Shown here piece by piece: positions 37,123-46,744 of a DNA stretch of 56,426 nt (position 1 is its first letter; the number at the start of each line of letters is the position of its first letter). The notes under the pieces are model-generated. The model was not told the origin of the DNA and did no database searches. It was given only the letters and a program-made list of their open reading frames with translations. A program made the translations under genes and the position numbers. This stretch comes from Pseudomonadales bacterium (GTDB taxonomy: Bacteria > Pseudomonadota > Gammaproteobacteria > Pseudomonadales > Azotimanducaceae): contig JAESSY010000047.1 of NCBI GenBank assembly GCA_016763855.1, positions 1 through 56,426 on the forward strand, read 5' to 3'.

Positions 37123-38805
37123 TTGATTGGTAATTCCATCATTGAAGGTAGACGACTCACCGGCGCTAACTTTTTTTGCGATGAGCCTGCTGCTATATTG
37201 GAATTAAATTTAGAACCAGAGAAATTTGAAGCTTTTTATCTACATTGGCAAAACGCAATAAGAACACTGCATGACCTGTTAGATAGACCCCAACCACAAT
37301 TCTTTCACCGACGACATGCAAAGGGACAAAGCCTTATTGTCACTGCACCTATCGATGCACTTTATTCGACGATTGAACTTCTGGAGGCAGTTTTTACTCT
37401 TTTTGATGAACTTGGCTACAATGAAAGATTAGAAGCTAAGCAACTCCGATTAATCGCTGACCAATTTAGAGACATTTATAAACAAGAACAGCGCCCAGAT
37501 ATAATCCACTTAAGAGATCAGGCCTTAGAACATAAGGTGCCGTTTTTATGGGATGACGATTTTCTCTCATTGGGTTACGGCAAGTGTTCTGACACCTGGC
37601 CTATTGATGAACTCCCCAACAAACCAAATTGGGAAACATACCGCGCAATCCCCCTTGCCATCATCACCGGAACGAACGGCAAATCTACTACGACCCGGCT
37701 TTGTAGCCAAATACTAAAACACGGGGATATGACCGTTGGCTTTAGCTCCACAGACGGAATCTGGGCAGGAGAAGATTGCCTTGATACCGGGGATTATTCT
37801 GGCCCAGGTGGCGCAAGAGAAGTTTTACGTAACAAAAAAATTGATGTGGCCATATTAGAAGTTGCTCGAGGCGGATTACTTCGACGTGGATTGGGTGCAG
37901 AAAATGCCAATGTTGCACTAATAACAAATGTGGCAGAAGACCACCTTGGTGAATGGGGTATCAACACACTTGATGAATTAATCGAAGCCAAGTTTATCGT
38001 CCGAAAGGCAGTTAAAAGCAAAGGTTATTTAATTTTGAATGCAGATGATCAGGGTTGTGTAAACTTCGCTCAAAACTTAGATCAAACTATTTCCTGGTTT
38101 AGCCTCAATCGCAATAACCCGCTTATTCAACAGCAAATTAAAAACAAGTCCACGGCATTTTTTGCAGATGAGGGCCAACTATTTGCCGCATTCAATGGTG
38201 AGGTACAAGCGTACTGTAATATTAAAGACATTCCTATTAGCTTTAATGGCGCAGCTTTACACAATATTTCAAACGCACTCTCGGCGAGCAGCCTAACTTA
38301 TCACTTGGGCGTCAAGCTCGACACAATTAGAAAAGGTCTGTGTTCATTTAATGGCAATGAACAAAACCCTGGAAGAGGCAATATATTTAATCGCCAAGGT
38401 GTGTCCATCATGGTTGATTTTGCCCACAACCCTCATGGTTTGAATGCCGTTGTAAACACGTTGTTGCAGCTACCTGCAAAGAGACGTCTGGTGATGCTTG
38501 GGCACGCAGGAGATAGAAGCAATGGTGATATCGATGCCCTTACACAATCAGCTCTAAAGCTAAACCCTGATCAAATTGTGATCTATGAAATTGCGGACTA
38601 TCTGAGGGGCAGAGAACTTGGAGAAATCCCAGAGATTATTCGACAATCTTTAAAGGAGAGGGGCTACCCTCTAGATCAAGTTATTTTTGCAGAGAGTTCG
38701 GTTGATGGAACAAAAAAAGCACTTGCTTGGTCTGAACATGGAGACTTTCTGCTGCTATTGGCCCTATCTGATCGAGAGGCCGTATTTGCTTTGTTGAAAG
38801 AGTAA
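37123..38805 (+). CDS. CphA-like Mur ligase without ATP-grasp domain
   Basis: A 560-residue Mur-ligase-family protein similar to the C-terminal half of CphA: P-loop ITGTNGKSTTTRLC near residue 181, SSTDGIWAGEDC, DYSGPGGAREVL, EVARGGLLRRGLG, NVAEDHLGEWGI and VDFAHNPHG. The ATP-grasp domain is absent. Residues 1-170 form an unfamiliar helical N-terminal domain. Translation probably starts at TTG immediately after the cphA TAG, with AAGG about 11 bases upstream, so it is coupled to cphA. It differs from cyanobacterial CphA2, since here the Mur P-loop is kept. It may ligate an amino acid to cyanophycin or its dipeptides; the substrate is unknown. Confidence 0.85.
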   Translation: MIGNSIIEGRRLTGANFFCDEPAAILELNLEPEKFEAFYLHWQNAIRTLHDLLDRPQPQFFHRRHAKGQSLIVTAPIDALYSTIELLEAVFTLFDELGYNERLEAKQLRLIADQFRDIYKQEQRPDIIHLRDQALEHKVPFLWDDDFLSLGYGKCSDTWPIDELPNKPNWETYRAIPLAIITGTNGKSTTTRLCSQILKHGDMTVGFSSTDGIWAGEDCLDTGDYSGPGGAREVLRNKKIDVAILEVARGGLLRRGLGAENANVALITNVAEDHLGEWGINTLDELIEAKFIVRKAVKSKGYLILNADDQGCVNFAQNLDQTISWFSLNRNNPLIQQQIKNKSTAFFADEGQLFAAFNGEVQAYCNIKDIPISFNGAALHNISNALSASSLTYHLGVKLDTIRKGLCSFNGNEQNPGRGNIFNRQGVSIMVDFAHNPHGLNAVVNTLLQLPAKRRLVMLGHAGDRSNGDIDALTQSALKLNPDQIVIYEIADYLRGRELGEIPEIIRQSLKERGYPLDQVIFAESSVDGTKKALAWSEHGDFLLLLALSDREAVFALLKE

Positions 38806-38855
38806 CGATGTAAGTTCTTTTTACATCTGACCGCATAAATTGAGGTGAATTTAAA

Positions 38856-40046
38856 ATGACAACGAATGATGAAAATAGCGATCCCATTTTACCACTTACC
38901 GTTTATGGTCCAGAAATTTCTTATTTTACGGGTAAACTCGAAGCGGTTATTCGCTATATGGAGTTACCCTACCAGCGTGTAGCAAAAAGCCCGACAGGTG
39001 AGTTAGCCGCTAAAACAGGCACAGCTCAGGTACCGGCATTACAACTCGCTGATGATCGCTGGCTAACTGACACGACACCTATCATAGACTGGCTCGACAA
39101 GCGGTATCCCGAATTTACTATCATCCCAAAAAATCCAGTCACCGCGTTCTTTAGTCTATTACTTGAAGATTATGCTGATGAGTGGCTCTGGCGACCCGCC
39201 ATGCATTATCGATGGGATTATGCCGAGAGTGCTGCGCAGCAGAGTCGTGTACTGACTAACGAACTAGCTCGAAATTTGCCACTACCCAATTTCGTCAAGC
39301 GATATATGATCCGTAACCGTCAGCGTAGATACTTCACTAATGGCGACGGCGTGACCGCTGAAACCTGGCATCATGTAGAAAAAACCTTCTTTGATACCCT
39401 TGATCAATTTAGTACGATCCTTGGAACCCGACCTTACCTCTTAGGAACTCGACCCAGTCTCGCAGATTTCGGTTTCTTTGGTCCCATGTTCCGCCATTTC
39501 TCAATGGATCCGACCAGTGCTCGCATCATGCGGGAAACCGAACCCGCTGTTTTCGAGTGGGTTGCTCGGATGTGGAATGCAAGAGCGAGCCTCATTGAGG
39601 GTGAACTACTCGAGGATGTGCCAGAAGATTGGGGACCGATCCTTGATTCAATTGGTTCTGGCTATCTACCTTATTTATGTGCCAATGCCGAAGCTTGGAA
39701 AACGAATGCCAGTCATTTTGATGTCAATATAGAAGGCGCACCCTATCAACACATACGCACAGCGCCATATCGTGTCTGGTGTCTAGAGGAACTAAGACGC
39801 CATTACAATGAATTACCTGAAACTCACCAGCAAACGGTTCGCAAGCTTCTGGAAACTCACGGATGTTGGACACCGCTATGGCAAGTCGAAGACCTAGAAT
39901 CAGGCGTCAATCTAGATCACAAAGCACCTTTTGCAAAACACGACTCAAACTCAGTCAGTGGTTCAATGACAGGTTTGGGCTTGATAGACGCTGAGAAATT
40001 ACAGTGGTTCCCTGTATTTTCACCCAATCCAAAAAAACACGCTTAG
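38856..40046 (+). CDS. Glutathione S-transferase-like protein
   Basis: A 396-residue cytosolic protein with an N-terminal thioredoxin-fold GST domain (LTVYGPEISYFTGKLEAVIRYMELPYQRV, VPALQLADDRWLTDTTPIIDWLD) and an all-helical C-terminal domain (RPYLLGTRPSLADFGFFGPM is the GST-C signature). About 120 further residues follow, which makes it longer than the 200-250 usual for GST. Substrate unknown. A small gatgtaa/ttacatc hairpin (38807-38827) separates it from the Mur ligase. Confidence 0.83.
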   Translation: MTTNDENSDPILPLTVYGPEISYFTGKLEAVIRYMELPYQRVAKSPTGELAAKTGTAQVPALQLADDRWLTDTTPIIDWLDKRYPEFTIIPKNPVTAFFSLLLEDYADEWLWRPAMHYRWDYAESAAQQSRVLTNELARNLPLPNFVKRYMIRNRQRRYFTNGDGVTAETWHHVEKTFFDTLDQFSTILGTRPYLLGTRPSLADFGFFGPMFRHFSMDPTSARIMRETEPAVFEWVARMWNARASLIEGELLEDVPEDWGPILDSIGSGYLPYLCANAEAWKTNASHFDVNIEGAPYQHIRTAPYRVWCLEELRRHYNELPETHQQTVRKLLETHGCWTPLWQVEDLESGVNLDHKAPFAKHDSNSVSGSMTGLGLIDAEKLQWFPVFSPNPKKHA

Positions 40047-40075
40047 AGAAAAATGTGAATACTCTTATGACAGAT

Positions 40076-41083
40076 TCATGCGAATAAAGTAACCAAGTGC
40101 CAGTCCAGAACTTTAATTTCATTGTTATCTCGATTTAGAAAAGATTCTACGTGGAGCATCACAATGCCACCTTCCTCTAAACCGTGGGTTTTCTCAATGG
40201 TAATTTCAGATCGTAATACGTCCTCTTCAAATACCGGTGCCAGATGATCACAGGTCAACCATCCTAATATTGTCAGCATATTGGGGAGTGCTCTGGAAAT
40301 TTGTGCAGCAGCTAAAGATATCGTATGCCCACCATAGACAAGGCGTTTTCCATATACACTTCTGGCGGCATCAGTATGAGTCATGGCCATATTCAAAGTA
40401 AGCCGAACGAGCTCTGGTGCAAGTGTTACAGTATCTCTTGCTTCAGGCTTAAATTGTTCGTCAACTTTTAGTGAAGCAAAATGAGAATGGGAATGGGAAT
40501 GGAATTGAGAATAGGATCTGAATTCACTGAAGTCCCATTTCGGAATCGCCGCCATTAGAAGCGTTTCATCCAAAGTTTCCGGCATAAAATCAAAACTATC
40601 ATTCTGCCCGGTCTCAGCTTTTTCGTCTCGGCAGGGAATCATTGGACAACGCCAGAACAACATGACCGTTTCAGCATTCTGATTAGTGACATGCATTTCG
40701 AGAGCAACCATCCCCGATGCAGCTCTACCTGGTTTGGTTCTATTTTGACGAAGCGCAACTACGCGGGTCTGGGTGGAAATAGTATCGCCAATATAAACTG
40801 GGCGCTGTAAAATCAAGCCACGATAAAAAAGATTACCCATAACTCTTTGAGATGGAAAGGTGCTCTGCCCAATCGCAACATTACAAACCAGAGAAGGGTT
40901 TACCAAGATATCCCCAGTAACCAACTTGCTTAAGTGATGATCCAGAGGCAATCGAAGACGATCGCCAAAGATGGCCTGATGAATTGCCGCATATCCATCA
41001 GTGATGGTTATTGATGGCACATGGCTGAAATCATCACCAATACCAAAATCTTCGAACCAGGGCGCTGAATTATTCTGATCCAC
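40076..41083 (-). CDS. MaoC-type acyl-CoA hydratase/dehydratase
   Basis: A double hot-dog protein of 335 residues. Domain 1 has the family-like ITDGYAAIHQAIFGDRLRLPLDHH (Asp/His pair) and GDTISTQTRVVALRQNRTKPGR. Domain 2 has DAARSVYGKRLVYGGHTISLAAAQI and GWLTCDHLAPVFEEDVLRSEI. Such proteins hydrate enoyl-CoAs; members like mesaconyl-CoA hydratase have this layout. GTG start, overlapping the preceding aldolase-like stop by one base (TAGTG), so the two are translationally coupled. A short gaatgg triple repeat (40485-40502) encodes the internal HSHSHSH stretch. Confidence 0.8.
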   Translation of the reverse strand: MDQNNSAPWFEDFGIGDDFSHVPSITITDGYAAIHQAIFGDRLRLPLDHHLSKLVTGDILVNPSLVCNVAIGQSTFPSQRVMGNLFYRGLILQRPVYIGDTISTQTRVVALRQNRTKPGRAASGMVALEMHVTNQNAETVMLFWRCPMIPCRDEKAETGQNDSFDFMPETLDETLLMAAIPKWDFSEFRSYSQFHSHSHSHFASLKVDEQFKPEARDTVTLAPELVRLTLNMAMTHTDAARSVYGKRLVYGGHTISLAAAQISRALPNMLTILGWLTCDHLAPVFEEDVLRSEITIEKTHGLEEGGIVMLHVESFLNRDNNEIKVLDWHLVTLFA

Positions 41084-42258
41084 TACTGAGATTTACCTCG
41101 TGCACTGATTGGCCAAATTTCTTCTACCAATCCGTTCCGATAGGGATAGTAATAATCATAGAGATTAACCGTCGGGTCACAGTGAGGTGTAATGAGAGAC
41201 AGGCGATCACCCAGGTTAATCGTTCGAGAAGGGTTATTGAGTTGGACAATGCCATGTTCATCGCCGCCAAAATGATAAACAACACCTTCTACGTCTTTGA
41301 ATTCGGGATAAGCAGTATCTGTCGCAAGACACTTAATACCCGCATCAAATGTGATCAAAGTGGATTGCGGTTGACTAATGGCTGTTGTTAGCACAAATAA
41401 AGATGTCTTAAAATCATCAAAATGTTCTTTTTCCTGCCCCCCTATATCCCTGTATTCTATATCCATAAAAGCGTACGACCCTGCCTGTAACTCCGTGATA
41501 AAGCCGATATCAGGTTCCATATCATAAGTGCCAGTTCCACCGCCGGTTAAAACCGGGACAGGTATACCCTTTGATTCAAACAACTTTTTAGTTTCGAGAC
41601 CTTTTTGCAAGATATACTGGTACTTACTTTGACGCTTTTCAAAACCATTGATATGCATGCAATTACCCGCATACATCTGCAATCCTTGGAAATTAAGCCT
41701 TGGACAGCTCTCCAAAATATACTGACCAAGCACCAAAGCGTCTTCACCCGGACGAATACCCGTTCTACCCATCCCTGGATCTAAATCGATATAGACCTTT
41801 AAATTGATATCATCTGCATCTGCGTATTTATTTAGCGCTTGAGCACCTTTAATATGATCAACAACAATTGCGATATCATCTGACTGCTTTGCCATACTCA
41901 TCACTCGAAGTATCTTATCTTCAGTCACGACAGGTGAAGTGATTAATATATTTTCGATCTCACCTAAGAGCATAATCTCAGCTTCACTTACTGTCGCGCA
42001 ACATACCCCCACCGCACCATGTGCCAATTGTTTTTTCGCTATTATAGGTGATTTGTGCATCTTGGTATGACACCTTAAGGTCATGCCATGATCATCAATA
42101 TGGTTCTGCATTTTTTTAAGATTAGAATCAAGTACGTTGAGGTCAATTGTTAATGCGGGGGTAGGTAATGCATCAATTGAAACCGGCTCATCCAACAATA
42201 TTGGATGCAAGGGAGTGTTACTCTTTATGTCACTTATGAATTGACGCATTGAAGTCAT
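41083..42258 (-). CDS. D-threonine aldolase / 3-hydroxy-D-aspartate aldolase-like PLP enzyme
   Basis: A 391-residue enzyme with an alanine-racemase-type barrel. LPTPALTIDLNVLDSNL opens the fold; the PLP lysine is Lys66 in RCHTKMHKSP. LTGGGTGTYDMEPDIGFITELQAGSY is the conserved phosphate-binding and hinge segment. The C-terminal metal site HCDPTVNLYD is typical of the D-serine dehydratase (DSD1) and D-hydroxyaspartate aldolase group. Likely cleaves a beta-hydroxy-D-amino acid into glycine and an aldehyde or glyoxylate. Being coupled to a MaoC hydratase suggests a small catabolic unit, substrate unknown. Confidence 0.83.
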   Translation of the reverse strand: MTSMRQFISDIKSNTPLHPILLDEPVSIDALPTPALTIDLNVLDSNLKKMQNHIDDHGMTLRCHTKMHKSPIIAKKQLAHGAVGVCCATVSEAEIMLLGEIENILITSPVVTEDKILRVMSMAKQSDDIAIVVDHIKGAQALNKYADADDINLKVYIDLDPGMGRTGIRPGEDALVLGQYILESCPRLNFQGLQMYAGNCMHINGFEKRQSKYQYILQKGLETKKLFESKGIPVPVLTGGGTGTYDMEPDIGFITELQAGSYAFMDIEYRDIGGQEKEHFDDFKTSLFVLTTAISQPQSTLITFDAGIKCLATDTAYPEFKDVEGVVYHFGGDEHGIVQLNNPSRTINLGDRLSLITPHCDPTVNLYDYYYPYRNGLVEEIWPISARGKSQ

Positions 42259-42499
42259 TGTAGTTTTTTGGCCTTTTGTTTTTCCTTGATACCACTATTT
42301 GTAAAAGTAGTTTGTAGCAGTAGTATTTGTGGAAGCATTATTCGTAAGAACTACAAATAAAACACTTTTCGAATTCATTAGCAATCTACAGGCTTGTGTT
42401 ATCCGTTATTTCTGACCAACATATCGAAAAATTTGAATATTACAAGTCATCCAAACTTAGACCCAGCATTTTTCTAGGCACCCTATAGTGCAATTTACT

Positions 42500-43429
42500 T
42501 CATGTGCAATCTGCATAATCACAGTCTGGATCTTTCTCAACCTGAAGTGTTGCATGATGGATTTTGAAATTGTTTCGTAGCTTACTACCAATTTCCGCAT
42601 AACTTTCTTCTGAATCCCACAAGGTGTTCAGTGGCATGACAAGGTGCGCAGTTAAACAAGTTTCATTAGTGCTCATTGCCCATATATGTAAATCATGGAC
42701 TTCTGTTACCCCGGGTATTCTCTCTAGATATTCTCGAACAGCTTGTTGATCTACGTCCTCGGGTACCGCATCAAGAATGAGATTGATTGAATCTTTAAGC
42801 AGCCCCCAAGTACCCCCCAAAATAATGACAACGATCAACAATCCAGCTAAAGAATCTACCCACAGCCACCCAGTAAAATGGATAAGGATCGCCGCAAGAA
42901 CAACACCAACTGAAATCAACGCGTCAAAAGCAAGATGTAAATAGGCACCCTTTAAGTTCAAGTCTTCCTTGCTACCGCGCATAAACAACATTGCACTGCC
43001 GGCATTTATAAAAATACCAATCGTTGCAACAATCATGACCGTTGTTGTTTGAATGGGAGAGGGAAAAAACCATTTGTCAAAAGATTCGAAAGCAATAAAA
43101 CCTGATGCGAAAACTAAGACCACTGCGTTAACAATAGCAGCGAGAATGGTTGAACGGCGATACCCATAACTGCGAGAAGCACTCGCTTTTTTGGTTGCAA
43201 GGTAAGCCGCGCCCCAAGCGAGTAACAAACCCAGAACATCCGAAAGATTATGTCCCGCATCACCCAATAAGGCTACTGAATTAGTAATAAACCCGTAATA
43301 TGCTTCAACAATGGTATATACCAGATTTGCCATTACCGCAATGAAGAAGCTCACGTTCACGTTTTTAAAATCCATGGCCCCATGATCATGGCTGTGGTCA
43401 TGAGAATGATTGTGTGAGTGGTTATGCAT
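42500..43429 (-). CDS. Cation diffusion facilitator (CzcD/ZitB-like)
   Basis: A 309-residue inner-membrane metal/proton antiporter for Zn2+ or similar ions. The N-terminus is a histidine-rich metal-binding tail (HNHSHNHSHDHSHDHG). Six membrane segments follow, with the metal-site motif SVALLGDAGHNLSDVLGLLLAW and AYLHLAFDALISVGV (HxxxD-type second half). The cytoplasmic C-terminal domain GVTEVHDLHIWAMSTNETCLTAHLV is characteristic of the CzcD/ZitB group. A stand-alone gene with about 240 bp upstream in which I see no further feature. Confidence 0.92.
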   Translation of the reverse strand: MHNHSHNHSHDHSHDHGAMDFKNVNVSFFIAVMANLVYTIVEAYYGFITNSVALLGDAGHNLSDVLGLLLAWGAAYLATKKASASRSYGYRRSTILAAIVNAVVLVFASGFIAFESFDKWFFPSPIQTTTVMIVATIGIFINAGSAMLFMRGSKEDLNLKGAYLHLAFDALISVGVVLAAILIHFTGWLWVDSLAGLLIVVIILGGTWGLLKDSINLILDAVPEDVDQQAVREYLERIPGVTEVHDLHIWAMSTNETCLTAHLVMPLNTLWDSEESYAEIGSKLRNNFKIHHATLQVEKDPDCDYADCT

Positions 43430-43486
43430 GAATTGAATATAAAACCTGTAGTTAGTTTAGGGTCAAGCGCTTTTCAAAATATATTT

Positions 43487-44602
43487 TTAAAATGAATCTC
43501 TCAGTTTCTCTTCAACGTAATCTGCAATTGCGAGAGATGCCGTTAAACCCGGAGATTCGATACCAAATAATTGAACAAAGCCCCTAGTACCATGCAGATC
43601 AGCGGACTGAATGGCAAAATCTTTCACAGCATCGTCGGGGCCCTGTAACTTAGGCCTAATGCCAGCATAGCCTAGTTGTAATTGATCACATTTTAAATCA
43701 GGGAAGAATTCTCTGATTTCCCGATAATAGTTTTGAATGAGCCCTTCATCGAGGGAATAGTCTTCCCTCTCAATGTATTCACTATTTGGCCCAAATTTTA
43801 ACTGTCCTCCTATATCGATTGTAGCGTGTACACCGAGACCAACAGTATTTTTTTCAGGCAGAGGATAAATTAATTGCTTGAATGGATTTTTACCACTGAA
43901 ATGTAAATAGGTTCCTTTACAAGGATATAACTTTGGAATCGTAGATGGGTCAACAAAATCGCATTGTCGCGCTAAATTTTGCGCGCTAAGACCAGCGGCA
44001 TTTACAAGTACTCGAGCGGTAAACTGATAACTATCCCCACTAATATTACAATAAATTAAAAAGTGTCCATTCTGAAGAGAAATCGCATCAACTTGAGTAT
44101 TGTAAACAACCTGAGCACCATTATCAGATAGATCAGCTACAAAAGCAGACATAAGACCATGACTATCGACGATACCAGTCGACGGCGAATACAATACGTG
44201 TTTTGCGCTCAATGCGGGTTCGTACTTTTGTAAACTTACTGAATTCCAAAACTTCAAATCTACAACACCGTTGAGTTCAGCTCTGGATTTTAATTCCTCC
44301 AAACTTTCAATATCAGACTGACTAAAAATCAGCTTACCACACCGCTTGAAAGGAATTTTGCGCGACTCGCAATACTGGTAGAGCGCTGGATTGCCTTTGG
44401 TACAGAGATCCGCTTTTAGTGAACCCTTGGGGTAGTAGATCCCCGCATGTACAACCTCACTATTACGACTGCTTATACCTTGCCCGAAGGACTTATTCTG
44501 CTCAAGTACAAACAAAGAATCGGTCTTTTTTGAAAGTACTCTAGCGATTGCAAGGCCAATGACACCACCACCAATAATACAAGTATCAATGTGGTCTAAC
44601 AC
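43487..44602 (-). CDS. FAD-dependent oxidoreductase, L-2-hydroxyglutarate oxidase-like
   Basis: A 371-residue DAO-family flavoprotein. It has the Rossmann motif CIIGGGVIGLAIARVLS, VLEQNKSFGQGISSRNSEVVHAGIYYPKGSLKA, which closely resembles LhgO/LHGDH, VLVNAAGLSAQNLARQ and the end FVQLFGIESPGLTASLAIADYV. L-2-hydroxyglutarate oxidation to 2-oxoglutarate is the best guess. The gene stands alone, 57 bp upstream of the CDF gene on the same strand. Confidence 0.86.
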   Translation of the reverse strand: MLDHIDTCIIGGGVIGLAIARVLSKKTDSLFVLEQNKSFGQGISSRNSEVVHAGIYYPKGSLKADLCTKGNPALYQYCESRKIPFKRCGKLIFSQSDIESLEELKSRAELNGVVDLKFWNSVSLQKYEPALSAKHVLYSPSTGIVDSHGLMSAFVADLSDNGAQVVYNTQVDAISLQNGHFLIYCNISGDSYQFTARVLVNAAGLSAQNLARQCDFVDPSTIPKLYPCKGTYLHFSGKNPFKQLIYPLPEKNTVGLGVHATIDIGGQLKFGPNSEYIEREDYSLDEGLIQNYYREIREFFPDLKCDQLQLGYAGIRPKLQGPDDAVKDFAIQSADLHGTRGFVQLFGIESPGLTASLAIADYVEEKLRDSF

Positions 44603-44723
44603 TTTAAGCCCTTTCGAGGGGTAATTAGTTGTACTAATGAGTCCATTAATTTTAATCGTTAGTTAAATAACATTACATTCTTATAATCCGTCGCAATAGT
44701 AAATCATTTACATAAGAAGGGAT

Positions 44724-45500
44724 ATGAAGGCTCCGATAGATGAGGCGAAATTCGGTTTAACTGCGGATGATTACGTAAAATATCGCGCGGGATTTCCACA
44801 GTCTTTATTCACTAGATTAGAAAGCTCGGGTATTGGGATTGGTAATCAACAAATACTAGACTTAGGCACCGGAACGGGGACACTAGGTCGTGGTTTTGCA
44901 CTAAATAACAATATTGTTACCGGCATTGATCCCGCAATCGAGTTGCTCAATGCCGCTAAAGGAATTGATAAAAAACTCTCAATTGAGACGAACTATCATG
45001 TCGCTCATGCAGAAGAAACGGGGCTAGCAACAAGCAGTTTTGATGTCGTCACTGCCGGACAATGCTGGCATTGGTTTGAACCGCTAAAGGCATCTAGGGA
45101 AATTCAACGACTTCTTAAGCCTAATGGTGTGTTTGTTGTAGCCTACTATGATTGGTTACCTCTCAGCGGCAATGTTGTTAGACAAACTGAAGCGCTAATA
45201 GAAAAATACAACCCAAGCTGGAAAGCAGGCAATCAATTCGGCATTCATCCTCAGATATTCAGAGATCTCGGTGAATCGGGATTTCATTCCTTGGAATCAT
45301 TCACCTATGACGAAGCGGCAATATACACCCACGAAGGGTGGCGCGGTAGAATACGTGCGAGCGCAGGCGTAGGTGCAACGATGAAGGTAGAATTAGTTCA
45401 ACGCTTCGATGTAGACTTAAGTGCTTTACTTAAAAAGTATTTTCCAGAAGAACCCATGGCTGTACCCCATAGAGTATTCACATTGCTTGCCAGATTTTGA
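44724..45500 (+). CDS. Class I SAM-dependent methyltransferase
   Basis: A 258-residue methyltransferase. Motif I ILDLGTGTGTLGRGFA, ITGIDPAIELLNAA for the acidic loop, HVAHAEETGLATSSFDVVTAGQCWHWF and LKPNGVFVVAYYDW define a small-molecule type class I fold (UbiE/YcgJ-like). ATG start with AAGAAGGGAT upstream. Substrate unknown. It is divergent from the FAD oxidoreductase. Confidence 0.88.
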   Translation: MKAPIDEAKFGLTADDYVKYRAGFPQSLFTRLESSGIGIGNQQILDLGTGTGTLGRGFALNNNIVTGIDPAIELLNAAKGIDKKLSIETNYHVAHAEETGLATSSFDVVTAGQCWHWFEPLKASREIQRLLKPNGVFVVAYYDWLPLSGNVVRQTEALIEKYNPSWKAGNQFGIHPQIFRDLGESGFHSLESFTYDEAAIYTHEGWRGRIRASAGVGATMKVELVQRFDVDLSALLKKYFPEEPMAVPHRVFTLLARF

Positions 45501-45580
45501 TAGTACCTTGGAGTTGGTTTATCGAATTGAAATCAAAGGTCTGATAGTCTTACCGGTCTAAGTAGAATGATTAGCCTTAT

Positions 45581-46702
45581 ATGAAAGATAAAAATAATAA
45601 AACCGAAAAATTATTGATTTTGAGCGGCGTCATTGATCTAGGGCTCGGTCTTATTAAAATTTTTGTCGGGATAATTTCTGGTTCATATGCCCTGATTGTG
45701 GACGGCATCCATAGTTTAACAGACCTCGTGACAGACATTATGGTTTGGGGATTCAACCGAGTCGGAATAGCAGACCCGGACGAAGATCATCCTTACGGCC
45801 ACGCCCGATTTGAAACTTTTGGCACATTGATTTTAGGTTGCCTTCTTCTTTTACTAGCAGCATTTTTGGTTTATGACACAACAGCGCGATTGCTGACTAT
45901 CGAAAGTTATACAACACCGACCTGGCCTGCCCTCCTTGCCGCAGTCTTATCTATTGCAACAAAAGAGTGGTTGTATCAAATCACATACAAACTGGGACTA
46001 GAAACCAGATCAAAACTCCTGCAAGCAAATGCTTGGCACCACAGAACCGATGCCATTTCCTCCATAATGGTACTGATCGGAGTCGGCTGCGCTATGCTTG
46101 GCGTGCCTTGGCTTGAACTACTCGCGGCGATTGGCGTTGCGATTATGATAGCGATAGTTGGTTGGTCTTTAGCAAAATCGAGCATTGCAGAATTGGTAGA
46201 TACCGCACTATCCGATTCTTATGTAAAGGATATTAGGAATAAAATTGTGAATGTAGAAGGCGTGAGAGGCGTTCACAGTATTCGTACTCGTCAGATGGGC
46301 GCAGATGCACATGTTGATATTCATCTACAAGTAGATTCCTCCATCAGCGTTTCAGAGGGTCATCACATCGGAGAATGGGTAACAAAATCCCTTTTAGATA
46401 ATTTCATAGAAGTGACAGACGTCATTTTTCATATCGACGCAGAAGATGATGAACTCTACGGCGAAAATAGTTTAGATGACTTAGCGCCTTTACGAAGAGA
46501 GGTGAGAGAAGCACTGACTAATGCATGGGACTCAATATTGGACAATGATAAAGTCATCAAAATGAATCTGCACTATTTGGAAAACAAGATTCAAATTGAA
46601 ATATTCTTAAAGCAACATGATAAAGACCTACTACCTCAATTAATTAAAGCCACAGACCATCTACCTTGGCTCGAAAATATCACACTGTGGAATGACGGTT
46701 AA
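45581..46702 (+). CDS. Cation diffusion facilitator, FieF/MamB-like with extended C-terminus
   Basis: A 373-residue CDF transporter. It has GSYALIVDGIHSLTDLVTDIMVW (metal site), HPYGHARFETFGTL, and the second metal half AWHHRTDAISSIMVLIGVG. Its C-terminal domain GVRGVHSIRTRQMGADAHVDIHLQV is the FieF dimerisation domain. About 80 further residues (DELYGENSLDDLAPLRREVREAL...) exceed the 300-residue norm. Probably exports Fe2+, Zn2+ or Mn2+. It is independent of the other CDF gene. Confidence 0.9.
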   Translation: MKDKNNKTEKLLILSGVIDLGLGLIKIFVGIISGSYALIVDGIHSLTDLVTDIMVWGFNRVGIADPDEDHPYGHARFETFGTLILGCLLLLLAAFLVYDTTARLLTIESYTTPTWPALLAAVLSIATKEWLYQITYKLGLETRSKLLQANAWHHRTDAISSIMVLIGVGCAMLGVPWLELLAAIGVAIMIAIVGWSLAKSSIAELVDTALSDSYVKDIRNKIVNVEGVRGVHSIRTRQMGADAHVDIHLQVDSSISVSEGHHIGEWVTKSLLDNFIEVTDVIFHIDAEDDELYGENSLDDLAPLRREVREALTNAWDSILDNDKVIKMNLHYLENKIQIEIFLKQHDKDLLPQLIKATDHLPWLENITLWNDG

Positions 46703-46744
46703 ATTTTACCGATATGGACGCTAAGGCTAATTCTATCGCCTATC

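Noticed and set aside
37123-38805. Assignment as CphA2
   Set aside because: CphA2 lacks the Mur ATP site; this protein keeps the Mur P-loop and lacks ATP-grasp instead.
21982-41083. A full 3-hydroxypropionate bicycle (Mct plus MaoC hydratase)
   Set aside because: The two genes are 18 kb apart, on separate operons, and no other pathway gene is in the window.
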